A stretch of DNA of 64,000 bases from Luteibacter sp. OK325 (GTDB lineage: Bacteria > Pseudomonadota > Gammaproteobacteria > Xanthomonadales > Rhodanobacteraceae): the NCBI RefSeq assembly GCF_003050935.1, contig NZ_QAOX01000009.1, positions 1-64,000 of the forward strand. Direction: 5' to 3'. The notes under the pieces are model-generated. The model did not search any database. It was not told the origin of the DNA and saw nothing but the letters and a program-made list of their open reading frames with translations. Below, piece by piece: positions 56,104-64,000 of this stretch. A program made the translations under genes and the position numbers. The first letter of the stretch is position 1. Each line of letters opens with the position of its first letter.

Positions 56104-58602
56104 GTGCGTTTGCGCATGCCCGCCCGCCGACTACGCGGCGCGCGTCTGCGTCTGGCACTGTTTCCATTGGCGTGCGCCCTGGATATGCCCGAGGCTTCAG
56201 CCAACGACCTCGACGAACGGGATACGTCGTCGACCTCTCCTTCTGTCGTCGGTGCTCGCCGGGTCGAGTTCGATCCGGATATGTTGAAGTCGCGCGGTAT
56301 CGATCCGAAGCTGGCCGAATACTTTCGCGAGGCTCCCCGGTTCACCGTTGGGCACCACGTCGTGTCGTTGAGGGTCAACGGCCGATCGACAGGGCGGGCC
56401 ACTGCACGATTCGACGAGCACGGTTCGCTCTGTATCGAGCGGGCCTTGCTGGATGTTGCGAAAGTAGTGATTCCAGCGACGCACGCAGCTGCCGGGGATG
56501 CCTCCGAAGTGTCCTCGTGTGTCGATCTAAGGTCGGTCATGCCTCGTGCGTCCATCGAACTCGATCCAGCCCGAGGCCAGGTCTCCTTGCTGGTACCTAC
56601 TGACGCGCTGCGGCGGCCGAAGCAGGATGTGTCGGCTTACTCGCGCGGTGGAACGGCCGCCCTTCTCAACTACGAGGTCATCGGCTTGAATAGCTGGGGG
56701 GAGGGGCGACGAAGTCGCTACGCGTCGGCCAACACGGAAGTCGGATTCAATACGGGCGATTGGATCATCCGTAGTCGCGGCGTCGCCAGCGCAACTGATG
56801 GTCGTCTTCGTTCGGAGGTCCTTGACACCTTCGCGCAACGGTCGTTTTCCGACCGCCGCGCCGTGGTCCAGCTCGGCGAGATCAACGTGGTCAACCCTGC
56901 GCTGGCCGGAGCACAGGTGACCGGGATGCAGCTCATGAGCGAGCAAGCGCTTGCCATGCAAGGGGGCGATTCCGCCGTGGAGGGTGTTGCCCCGAGCCAG
57001 GCACGCGTCGAGGTTCGCCAGGATGGGGTGTTGGTTTACTCGACCGTGGTGCCGGCCGGGCCGTTCGTCCTGAACAATATTCCGCGCGTCAACCGGCGTG
57101 CCAATCTGGATGTGACTGTCGTGGGAAACGGGGGTGAGGTGCAACGCTTTGTCGTGACCCCGGTCATGGCCGGCCCTGTCGCACCTTCCGTCGGGTATTC
57201 CCTCGCCGTGGGCAAGGCACGGAACACCGGGCGTGCGGACTCGCCATGGTTGATCAGTGGTGGGTGGAGCGGCCCCATGCGTCGCAGTGTCATCGTTAGC
57301 GGCGGCGCCATGCTGTCCTCGGATTACCACGCGATCGGTGTCGGCGTCGGCACACAGCTGGGGGCCAACACGCAGCTACAACTCGACGCGACCGGCTCAC
57401 GCGCTGTCCGCGAGGATGTGTCGGGCTTGCAGGCGACCCTGACGCTGTCGCATCGACTGAGCGAGCACTGGTCGTTCGCGCTGTCCGATCTGCGCCAGAG
57501 CCCAGGCTACCGCCAGCTGCTGGATACCTCGGGCAACAACGCCATCGATGCGCGCCGCACGCGCTATCGTGATCAGTCATCAGCTTCGCTGTCGTGGTCA
57601 GCCCCCGGGTTCGGCAACCTCAGTGCGGGTTTCTCGCGTACCGTCCTGTTCCAAGGCGCTGCGACGCGACGAGCGCTTGCGTCGTGGGGAACCCGCTTCG
57701 GGCGCGCGTCCGTCTCGCTCTCCGCGGAGTGGATGCTGAGTCGGGTGCGTCGTGGGGCGAATAACAGCATCTACCTCAACGTTAGCGTGCCATTGGGCGA
57801 AAGCCGGCGTCTTGGCGCGACCGTGCGCCGGTATGCCGGGGAAAGCCGCTATGGAGCGAGTTTCTCGGAACAGGTCAACGAGTTTGCATCGTACCGCGCA
57901 GGAGTCGAATACCGACCGGATGGCAGGCGTCGTAGCCTTACGACGGCTGCGTCGGTACTCCCTCGTTACTTTCAGCTTGATGCAAGCTATACGCGAGACA
58001 CGCGCAACAGCAACTACAGCCTTGGCCTGCGTGGGGGGCTGGTGCTTCACGAGCAAGGTCTCACGGCGTCACCGTACGCCGTGCGCGACACGTTCGGCGT
58101 GTTGTCGGTGGGCGACGCCGCAGGCATTCGCATCGCCACGCCCAGTGGCCCCGTTTGGACAGACTCGCGAGGTTACGCGGTCCTTCCGCAGCTCAGCCCC
58201 TACGGCAAGAGTAGTATCGAGGTCGCTACGGACTCCCTCCCGAAGAACATCGATATCCACAACGGCGCTACGGTGGTCGAGGCGGCCCGCGGCGCGGTGG
58301 CCCGACTCGATTTCGCGGTGAAGAAGACTCGTCGTGTGCTCGTCCTTGCACGGACGCCCGACGCGCGCGTGTTGCCATTCGGTGCAACCGTGACCGACGA
58401 GCACGGTGAACTGGTCGGCGTCGTGCAGGGCGATGGCGAGATCTTCGTGCCCAATGCACTGGCAACACCGCGGCTGCGGGTCAGTGACGTCGGCGCGGCG
58501 GACTGCGAGTTGGTCATCGACCCGGATGAATCTGCCGAACCAGGCGTCTATTACGAATCCGCGGAGGCGGTGTGCCGTCCTGTCGAGGATCGCGCTCGAT
58601 GA
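56104..58602 (+). CDS. Outer-membrane fimbrial usher
   Basis: 832 aa from GTG at 56104, which has CGAGG 6 nt upstream; TTG at 56080 and ATG at 56116 are in-frame alternatives. Signal peptide to about PEASA. N-terminal periplasmic domain (FDPDMLKSRGIDPKLAEYF; CIERALLD), then a 24-strand-type barrel region with AQRSFSDRRAVVQLGEI, the middle/plug section ARVEVRQDGVLVYSTVVPAGPF and C-terminal domains ending DCELVID...AVCRP with a Cys pair. It secretes and orders the subunits. Its stop overlaps the ATG of the adhesin-like gene. Confidence 0.9.
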   Translation: MRLRMPARRLRGARLRLALFPLACALDMPEASANDLDERDTSSTSPSVVGARRVEFDPDMLKSRGIDPKLAEYFREAPRFTVGHHVVSLRVNGRSTGRATARFDEHGSLCIERALLDVAKVVIPATHAAAGDASEVSSCVDLRSVMPRASIELDPARGQVSLLVPTDALRRPKQDVSAYSRGGTAALLNYEVIGLNSWGEGRRSRYASANTEVGFNTGDWIIRSRGVASATDGRLRSEVLDTFAQRSFSDRRAVVQLGEINVVNPALAGAQVTGMQLMSEQALAMQGGDSAVEGVAPSQARVEVRQDGVLVYSTVVPAGPFVLNNIPRVNRRANLDVTVVGNGGEVQRFVVTPVMAGPVAPSVGYSLAVGKARNTGRADSPWLISGGWSGPMRRSVIVSGGAMLSSDYHAIGVGVGTQLGANTQLQLDATGSRAVREDVSGLQATLTLSHRLSEHWSFALSDLRQSPGYRQLLDTSGNNAIDARRTRYRDQSSASLSWSAPGFGNLSAGFSRTVLFQGAATRRALASWGTRFGRASVSLSAEWMLSRVRRGANNSIYLNVSVPLGESRRLGATVRRYAGESRYGASFSEQVNEFASYRAGVEYRPDGRRRSLTTAASVLPRYFQLDASYTRDTRNSNYSLGLRGGLVLHEQGLTASPYAVRDTFGVLSVGDAAGIRIATPSGPVWTDSRGYAVLPQLSPYGKSSIEVATDSLPKNIDIHNGATVVEAARGAVARLDFAVKKTRRVLVLARTPDARVLPFGATVTDEHGELVGVVQGDGEIFVPNALATPRLRVSDVGAADCELVIDPDESAEPGVYYESAEAVCRPVEDRAR

Positions 58603-59756
58603 AGTTCCTTGCTTGCCTCTGTATATGGCTCGTCACTTCACTCATGGCCACCACGGTGGGCGCGACGGACAGCAGCTGCGAAGTGACGCTGAATGCGCCG
58701 CAAGTCGACTACGGCCGGTTGAGCCGGACGACGCTTCCCCTCGATGGCAATGGCCTGCTCGAGCTGCCGATGCGTACCGTAGGCATGCACATTCGCTGCC
58801 CGGAACCACGGGGAATGACCACGTACTTCCGCGGCATGCCCGCTGGACCGGGTCGATTCCGCTTCACCGACGATGGTCATTTCTCCCTGCGCCTGCGCGA
58901 CGGATTCCTGGATGGCGTCCCTGTCGAAGTGGGGCAGGTCGATCGCGATGGCGGCACGCCGCGCCAGACAGGTGCCTCGCAGCCGTGGATACCCGGCCAG
59001 GGGCTGTCACCGGTGAAGAACGGCGCGACGGCTGTGGGTCGCGAGTTCAGCGCGCAGATCGATATCGAGACTCGCGTGGACGAACGCGCGCTCACCGTCA
59101 GCGACGTAACCCGATGGATGGTGGGCGGTGCAGTCGAAACCGACGGCGCGCGAGCTATGCGAGAACTGACACTGCAAGCCGATGTACAGCCGGGTATTTG
59201 CAGTGTGTCGGTACTGCGCCACGTGTCGTTTGGCCGACTCCGCGCCACCGATCTCGATCGCCAAGGCGCCTCCACGCGACTCCCGATGGTCCGCAACGGA
59301 GAGCTTCAGGTGCGGTGCGACGCACCCACGCCATTCGCCTTCCGAGTGACACGCGATGAGCGCGCGGGTACGGCCGTCGCCCCCGTAGCGCTGGGCACCA
59401 GCCCCAAGAATGGACAACTGTTCGGGTTGGGCAAGACTCCGGCCGGCGAGGACATCGGTTCCTACGTACTGCACTGGAGCGCCGTGGCGACTTCCGAGCG
59501 CGGCGGGTTGCTCGCGACGCGGTCGGTCGACGGCGGACGATCCTGGGTTGCGATGGGCAGTGCCGTGGCGGCAGATCGCGCGAACGCGGAGCGGGTCGGA
59601 TATGCCCTCGCCGCCGACGGGGCGACGGGCCCAACTGCCGTGAAAGCACTCAGCGTAACCCTCGATGCGGCGATCTTCATCGCACCACGGCATCTGTTGT
59701 CGATCAACGAAGAGATTGTCGCCGACGGCCTCGTGACCTTCGAGATCATCTACTGA
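58599..59756 (+). CDS. Two-domain putative tip adhesin with DUF1120 C-terminal domain
   Basis: 385 aa from the ATG at 58599. Signal peptide to about VGAT. The mature protein starts directly with SSCEVTLNAPQVDYGRL, without an N-terminal donor strand. An N-terminal domain of ~180 residues precedes a DUF1120-like pilin domain (from RELTLQADVQPGICSVSV) ending in VTFEIIY. This lectin-then-pilin order is that of FimH-type tip adhesins. The binding target is unknown. 4-bp overlap with the usher gene. Confidence 0.72.
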   Translation: MKFLACLCIWLVTSLMATTVGATDSSCEVTLNAPQVDYGRLSRTTLPLDGNGLLELPMRTVGMHIRCPEPRGMTTYFRGMPAGPGRFRFTDDGHFSLRLRDGFLDGVPVEVGQVDRDGGTPRQTGASQPWIPGQGLSPVKNGATAVGREFSAQIDIETRVDERALTVSDVTRWMVGGAVETDGARAMRELTLQADVQPGICSVSVLRHVSFGRLRATDLDRQGASTRLPMVRNGELQVRCDAPTPFAFRVTRDERAGTAVAPVALGTSPKNGQLFGLGKTPAGEDIGSYVLHWSAVATSERGGLLATRSVDGGRSWVAMGSAVAADRANAERVGYALAADGATGPTAVKALSVTLDAAIFIAPRHLLSINEEIVADGLVTFEIIY

Positions 59757-59786
59757 CTGCGGAACAACCGCAAAGGAGACGTTTCA

Positions 59787-60443
59787 ATGAAATACCGCCC
59801 GATCCTTCTCGCGATCATGTTCCCCGTCGTGGCCGCTGCGAGCGAAGCGGACGCCTCGAGCGCGGAGCTCCGCGTCGGTGGCAGCATTATTCCAGGCGGG
59901 GCCTGTGGGGTGACTGTCGGCGATGGCCTCATCGACCTGGGTCGGCTGAAGCGAGACAAGCTCAATGCGACCACGCCGACGCCGCTGAAGGAGGAAAAGG
60001 TACGGATGGACATCAACTGCGGGAGCCGATCGCGCTACGCGCTGGCCGTGAGCAGCACGTCGCACGGGGCGAGCAACCACATACTGGATTTCGGACTCGT
60101 GTCGGACCCTGATCATCTTCCGACAGGAAGTCTTTTCATCCGTTTCGACAACAACGCGACGAGGATGGATGGCGAGAATGGCTACGTCACAGGGACCGAC
60201 GAGGTGGCGGATCTTGCGAATGCAATCTGGGGCCCGTCGACCGGCAGCATCATGCCCATCTCGAACGGCAGGCAGGTGGCGGGCTTCGTCACCAGTGAGG
60301 GCAGCAGCGACACCCCCTCATACGTCAAGGACCTCTACACAACCCTTCTGCTGTATCCGCAGATCCGCCCCTTGAACGAGCTTTCCCTGAACGACGACAT
60401 CGTCTTCAGCACCGACGTCAGCTTCGAGATCAGGTACTTCTGA
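59787..60443 (+). CDS. DUF1120 fimbrial-type subunit 2
   Basis: 218 aa, with AAAGGAG upstream of the ATG. Signal peptide to about EADA; the mature N-terminus SSAELRVGGSIIPGGACGVTV and the second Cys (MDINCGSR) match the other subunits. Ends in SFEIRYF. It is likely the major or a minor shaft subunit; sequence alone does not say which. Confidence 0.78.
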   Translation: MKYRPILLAIMFPVVAAASEADASSAELRVGGSIIPGGACGVTVGDGLIDLGRLKRDKLNATTPTPLKEEKVRMDINCGSRSRYALAVSSTSHGASNHILDFGLVSDPDHLPTGSLFIRFDNNATRMDGENGYVTGTDEVADLANAIWGPSTGSIMPISNGRQVAGFVTSEGSSDTPSYVKDLYTTLLLYPQIRPLNELSLNDDIVFSTDVSFEIRYF

Positions 60444-60508
60444 CAGAAGCTATTCACGAACGCAGGCAGGAAGCGCCTGCCAATACAGACACTCAAGAAG
60501 GAAGTCAC

Positions 60509-61177
60509 ATGAGAAACCTGAAGATTCTTTGCACCTCGGCATCTCTGGTGCTTGCCACATCAGCCTCTGCCGGTGAATCAAGCGCGGATCTGCTGGTCAG
60601 GGGTGCCATTACGCCAGGCGCCGCATGTTCCCTGGCAGTTCAAAGCACGCTGAGCCTCGGAACAATCCGGCGCGACATGCTGAATCCGGATCCCACTCAA
60701 CCTACGAAACTGGGGGACAAGGAGGTTCCGATTACCGTTACGTGCCCGCAGCCCCAGCGCTTTGCATTCGTCATCAGGGAAGGTGGCGGGCAGGACGCGT
60801 CCGACCCCGAGGCCTTCCCCATGCGCTCGGTCGAAGGCGATAACCAGGTGGGTAACCTTCGACTCAAGTTCATCTCACACACGACCCTGATTGACGGAAA
60901 GACAAAAGGCTACGCGACCGGTGCTAGCAGCGACGCCGACCTAGGCCAGGCTACGTGGGGGCCTTCGACGCCGCATACCGAGAAGCTGCCGATCAGGAAC
61001 GGCCTCTTCGCGGTGGGTTTCGTGACACAGGCGAACAGTACGGAGGCTCCCGTCAACATGACGAATCTTTATGTAAGGGTAGTGGCGGAGCCGAGCATCC
61101 ATCCCGTCAATGACCTGGACCTCACTGCAGACATCGGCTTCTCCAGCGACCTTGGACTCGAGATCAGCTACTTCTGA
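60509..61177 (+). CDS. DUF1120 fimbrial-type subunit 3
   Basis: 222 aa, with AGAAGGAAG upstream. Signal peptide to about ASAG; mature N-terminus SSADLLVRGAITPGAACSLAV, second Cys in VTCPQPQRF, ending LEISYF. It is very similar in plan to subunit 2 (both keep a central GxVTG/GYATG-x-DLxxAxWGPST block), so the two are tandem duplicates. Last gene of the fimbrial cluster, convergent with ilvH across 17 bp. Confidence 0.78.
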   Translation: MRNLKILCTSASLVLATSASAGESSADLLVRGAITPGAACSLAVQSTLSLGTIRRDMLNPDPTQPTKLGDKEVPITVTCPQPQRFAFVIREGGGQDASDPEAFPMRSVEGDNQVGNLRLKFISHTTLIDGKTKGYATGASSDADLGQATWGPSTPHTEKLPIRNGLFAVGFVTQANSTEAPVNMTNLYVRVVAEPSIHPVNDLDLTADIGFSSDLGLEISYF

Positions 61178-61194
61178 GCGACGGGTGGCTCCCG

Positions 61195-61674
61195 TCAGGC
61201 CATTGCGATGGGGCGTTCGATCGCGGCGATACCACTGCGTGCGTGATCGACGATGTTACCCACGAGGCGGAGCGCATCGAGAAAAGAGTCTACCTCCTCA
61301 GCCCGGCCGGTAAACTCCGCCACCGACTGGTTGCCGGCCCGTTGCAGGAGGCGTCCACCGAACTGGGCGAGGCAGGCATCGACGGCAGCTGCGCCGGCTT
61401 CGACGTGGGTGACCAGGAGTTCGCGCTCCACATGTTCGCGTAGGGTGATCTCCGCGATCTCGATCACGTCGACGAGCTTCGCGGTCTGCTTGATGATCTG
61501 CTCAACGACAGCGTCGTCGCCGAACACCACCAGGGTGAGGCGAGACGCTTCGACATCGTGCGTCGCCGCCACGGTGAGTGACTCGATATTGTAGCCGCGC
61601 GAGGCGAACAGGCCGGCGACACGTGCCAGTGCGCCGGCTTCGTTCTGCAACAGCATGGAGATCAGGTGGCGCAT
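61195..61674 (-). CDS. ilvH: Acetolactate synthase small (regulatory) subunit
   Basis: 159 aa, IlvH/IlvN type. An ACT domain is present (ISMLLQNEAGALARVAGLFASRGYNIESLTV, valine-binding in E. coli) with the C-terminal small-subunit domain. It activates the large subunit and mediates valine feedback. 2 bp after the large-subunit gene. Confidence 0.94.
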   Translation of the reverse strand: MRHLISMLLQNEAGALARVAGLFASRGYNIESLTVAATHDVEASRLTLVVFGDDAVVEQIIKQTAKLVDVIEIAEITLREHVERELLVTHVEAGAAAVDACLAQFGGRLLQRAGNQSVAEFTGRAEEVDSFLDALRLVGNIVDHARSGIAAIERPIAMA

Positions 61675-61676
61675 GG

Positions 61677-63542
61677 TCAGAACATCCCTGTGGGTTCGGC
61701 GGTGTCGATCACCGGTGCATGGCGACTGGCAATCCAGTCGCCGGTGATCATCTCGGCATAGGTGGAACCGGGTCCGACCATGGGATACACGCCAGCGTCG
61801 GGATCGATCACCACATCGAGAAAGGCGGGGCCGTCGAAGGCGAGAAACGCGGCGATTGCCGACTCAATGTCGGCGGGTTGTTCAAGGCGTCGCGCCCACT
61901 CGAAGCCATCGGCCTGGGCGGCGCGAACGAAATCCTTCTTGTGCAGGCTCTTGTCCGACGCGGAGAACCGGCCTTTGAAGAACAGTTTCTGCCATTGGCG
62001 AACCATGCCGTCGCCGCTGTTGTTCATCACCAGGACCTTGACGGGCAGGTTGTACGTGGTGACGGTTTCCATCTCGCCGATGTTCATGCGGATGCTCGCA
62101 TCGCCGTCGATATCGATCACGATGCGGTCGCGTCGTGCAAACTGCGCACCGATGGCGGCGGGCAGGCCGAAGCCCATGGTGCCCATCGAGCCCGAAGTGA
62201 GCCAGCTGCGCGGCTCGCGAAAGTCGAAGTACTGCGCGGCCCACATCTGATGTTGGCCGACCCCGGTGCTGATGATGGCGCGCCCGTCGGTGATGCGGTT
62301 GATCGCCTCGATGACCGCACAAGGGTGGATGGCCGCGCCGTCACGGCAGAAGTCCATGGCATGTGTTTTCTTGAGCGCGGCGACGTGGGCGTGCCACGGT
62401 GCGTAGTCGGTCTTGAAACCGATGCTTCGTCCATAAGCCAGCAGGCGATCCAGCGAGGTATCGAGTGAGCCAATGTGTTGCCAGTCCACCGCCTTCACCT
62501 TGCCGATCTCGGCCGGGTCGATGTCGATCTGGGCGATGGCCCGCGCTTTGGGTGCAAACTTGGCCGGCACACCCACCACGCGGTCATCGAAGCGCGCACC
62601 CAGGGCGAAGACGAAATCGCAGTCGTCCATCGCGTAGTTCGCATAGGCCGCGCCGTGCATGCCGAGCATGTGCAGCGCGAGCGGGTCGGTAGTGTCGAAG
62701 CCACCGATGCCCATCAACGTGGTGACGACGGGCAGGCCGAAGGCGTGCGCAAACTCGCGCAGGGCATCGGCTGCACCAGCCGAGACAATGCCACCACCTG
62801 CATAGATGAGTGGACGCTCCGCTTTGGCGAGTGTGGCGAAGAACTCGGCGCAGTGAGTGTCGTCGATGACGGCGGACTCCACGGCGTGCAGGCGGGACCG
62901 ATAGCCGCGCACGGCAAGCTCGCGACGGCCTTCGAAGATGAGCGGGGCATTCTGGACATCCTTGGGAATGTCGATAACCACCGGTCCCGGTCGCCCGCTG
63001 CGCGCTATATGAAAGGCAGTACGCAGGGTGGCCTCGAGCGTGGATGCATCCGTGACGAGGAACACGTGCTTCGCGCAGGCGCCCATGATCGCGGTGATGG
63101 GCGCCTCCTGGAACGCGTCGGTGCCGATCGCCCCGGTGGGGACCTGACCACAGATGACAACCAGGGGAATCGAATCGGCCATGCAGTCACGCACCGGCGT
63201 CACGGCGTTGGTCGCGCCAGGGCCGGAGGTGACCAGTGCGGCGCCGACGCGCCCGGAGGCGCGCGCATAGCCCGCCGCCATGAAGCAGGCGCCCTGCTCG
63301 TTGGCGGGAACGATGAGCGGAAGGGATTCGCTGCCATCCTCGTGGAGGTGGCTTTCGTTGTAGCGGAATACCGCGTCGTACACGGGAAGGATAGCGCCGC
63401 CGGAGTAACCGAAAAGTACATCGAGGCCCTCATCGGCAAGCACCTGCACGACGATGTCCGCCCCGGTCATGGACTTGCCGGCCAGGGGATGATTCACGGC
63501 TGCGCGGCGAATGTCGCCGACGGGTTCCAGTTGCGCGTTCAC
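61677..63542 (-). CDS. ilvG: Acetolactate synthase large (catalytic) subunit
   Basis: 621 aa ThDP/FAD enzyme. The catalytic Glu lies in VPANEQGACFMAAGYAR; the ThDP motif is IDGDASIRMNIGEMETVTTYNLP with NNSGDGMV. It makes acetolactate or acetohydroxybutyrate for valine, leucine and isoleucine. Slightly longer than E. coli homologues owing to a ~22-residue N-terminal leader (MNAQLEPVGDIRRAAVNHP). ilvC lies upstream on the same strand, separated by a REP pair. Confidence 0.95.
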   Translation of the reverse strand: MNAQLEPVGDIRRAAVNHPLAGKSMTGADIVVQVLADEGLDVLFGYSGGAILPVYDAVFRYNESHLHEDGSESLPLIVPANEQGACFMAAGYARASGRVGAALVTSGPGATNAVTPVRDCMADSIPLVVICGQVPTGAIGTDAFQEAPITAIMGACAKHVFLVTDASTLEATLRTAFHIARSGRPGPVVIDIPKDVQNAPLIFEGRRELAVRGYRSRLHAVESAVIDDTHCAEFFATLAKAERPLIYAGGGIVSAGAADALREFAHAFGLPVVTTLMGIGGFDTTDPLALHMLGMHGAAYANYAMDDCDFVFALGARFDDRVVGVPAKFAPKARAIAQIDIDPAEIGKVKAVDWQHIGSLDTSLDRLLAYGRSIGFKTDYAPWHAHVAALKKTHAMDFCRDGAAIHPCAVIEAINRITDGRAIISTGVGQHQMWAAQYFDFREPRSWLTSGSMGTMGFGLPAAIGAQFARRDRIVIDIDGDASIRMNIGEMETVTTYNLPVKVLVMNNSGDGMVRQWQKLFFKGRFSASDKSLHKKDFVRAAQADGFEWARRLEQPADIESAIAAFLAFDGPAFLDVVIDPDAGVYPMVGPGSTYAEMITGDWIASRHAPVIDTAEPTGMF

Positions 63543-63581
63543 GGGTATCTGAGTCCTTTAGCGTCGAAGAGCCGGAGCTCG

Positions 63582-63662
63582 TGTAGGAGCCGCTTCAGCG
63601 GCGACGGGTGCTCGCCGCAATAGTCCCGCTGCCACGGGATCGCCGATGAATCGGCTCCTACA
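63582..63662. repeat. REP pair between ilvC and ilvG
   Basis: Inverted REP units at 63582-63604 and 63640-63662 with a 35-bp spacer starting CGGGTGCTCGC. Within a presumed ilvC-ilvG-ilvH operon, it could stabilise the upstream mRNA or attenuate transcription. Confidence 0.82.
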
Positions 63663-63692
63663 GAAGGGCGCGTGTGCGCCATTGCCTGGTGA

Positions 63693-64000
63693 TTAGTCGG
63701 CCTTGGCGGGTTCGGTGGCAGCTTTTGGCTGGTTGGTGGCGAGCCAGGGCATCCGTGCGCGCAGCTGGGCGCCGACCTTCTCGATCGGGTGATCCAGATC
63801 GCGCTGCTTGAATGCCTTGTAGTTGGGCAGGCCGGCCTGGTACTCGGCCGTCCACTCACGGGCGAACGTACCGTCCTGGATCTCGGTGAGTACCTGCTTC
63901 ATGCGCTGCTTCGTGCCTTCGTCGACGATGCGCGGTCCGCGCGTGTAGTCGCCGTACTGCGCCGTCTCCGAAATGAACTCGAGCATGCGGGCGATGCCGC
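63693..64000 (-). CDS. ilvC: Ketol-acid reductoisomerase, C-terminal part (runs off the window)
   Basis: Partial: the last ~100 residues. [17 protein letters not shown] and [12 protein letters not shown] are the conserved C-terminal helical domain of class I IlvC, with the substrate-binding Ser-Glu-Thr. The tail after MPWL is a ~16-residue Ala/Lys-rich extension. The 5' part is beyond base 64000. Confidence 0.93.
   Translation of the reverse strand, partial: GIARMLEFISETAQYGDYTRGPRIVDEGTKQRMKQVLTEIQDGTFAREWTAEYQAGLPNYKAFKQRDLDHPIEKVGAQLRARMPWLATNQPKAATEPAKAD

Overview
The window reads as one chromosomal segment of a GC-rich gammaproteobacterium of the Xanthomonadales, most likely a Rhodanobacteraceae member (Luteibacter/Dyella-like). 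This is inferred from the gene content and from large Oar-like TonB receptors with a carboxypeptidase-regulatory N-terminal domain. No 16S rRNA or species marker lies inside the window. There is no prophage, IS transposase or CRISPR array. Accessory DNA is limited to REP-like palindromes, a pair of MITE-like elements and a decayed toxin-antitoxin locus.

Layout. 1-8.2 kb: the 3' end of a 5S rRNA and its terminator, a GspA/ExeA-like ATPase, a rhomboid protease, then (minus strand) a GspE/PilB-type ATPase coupled to a glutamine amidotransferase, followed by glyQS. 8.2-19.7 kb: a divergent HTH regulator and three tandem, very similar Oar-like TonB-dependent receptors; the first two also share a duplicated promoter and leader. 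19.9-28.3 kb: a YbaY-type lipoprotein, a GDSL autotransporter esterase, tex, an RDD membrane protein and mnmG. 28.4-28.7 kb: a strongly structured, terminator-ended intergenic RNA candidate rich in GGA motifs. 28.9-34.4 kb: a small ORF, pepN, an aldose 1-epimerase, a threonine dehydratase-like enzyme and a Tag-like glycosylase with an altered base-pocket residue.

34.4-39.1 kb is a compact biotin operon on the minus strand, bioB-bioF-trhO-bioH-bioC, with 4-bp overlaps and a BirA-type operator in front of bioB. Its products make and remove the methyl-ester-disguised pimeloyl chain (BioC/BioH) and assemble the biotin rings (BioF/BioB). Next come a toxin-antitoxin remnant, a small membrane protein and comF. 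40.7-44.7 kb couples a TonB receptor to a secreted PHP-domain metallohydrolase. ubiA follows, then about 770 bp of repeats. 46.8-53.7 kb is a polyol (mannitol-type) uptake and oxidation operon: binding protein, two permeases, ATPase and polyol dehydrogenase, with an AraC-family regulator upstream.

53.7-54.3 kb holds an atypical SDR. 54.6-61.2 kb is a chaperone-usher fimbrial cluster whose subunits are DUF1120 proteins: subunit, chaperone, usher, two-domain putative tip adhesin, subunit, subunit. It is the best candidate for a poorly described surface system here. The window closes with the branched-chain amino acid genes ilvH-ilvG and the 3' end of ilvC on the minus strand.
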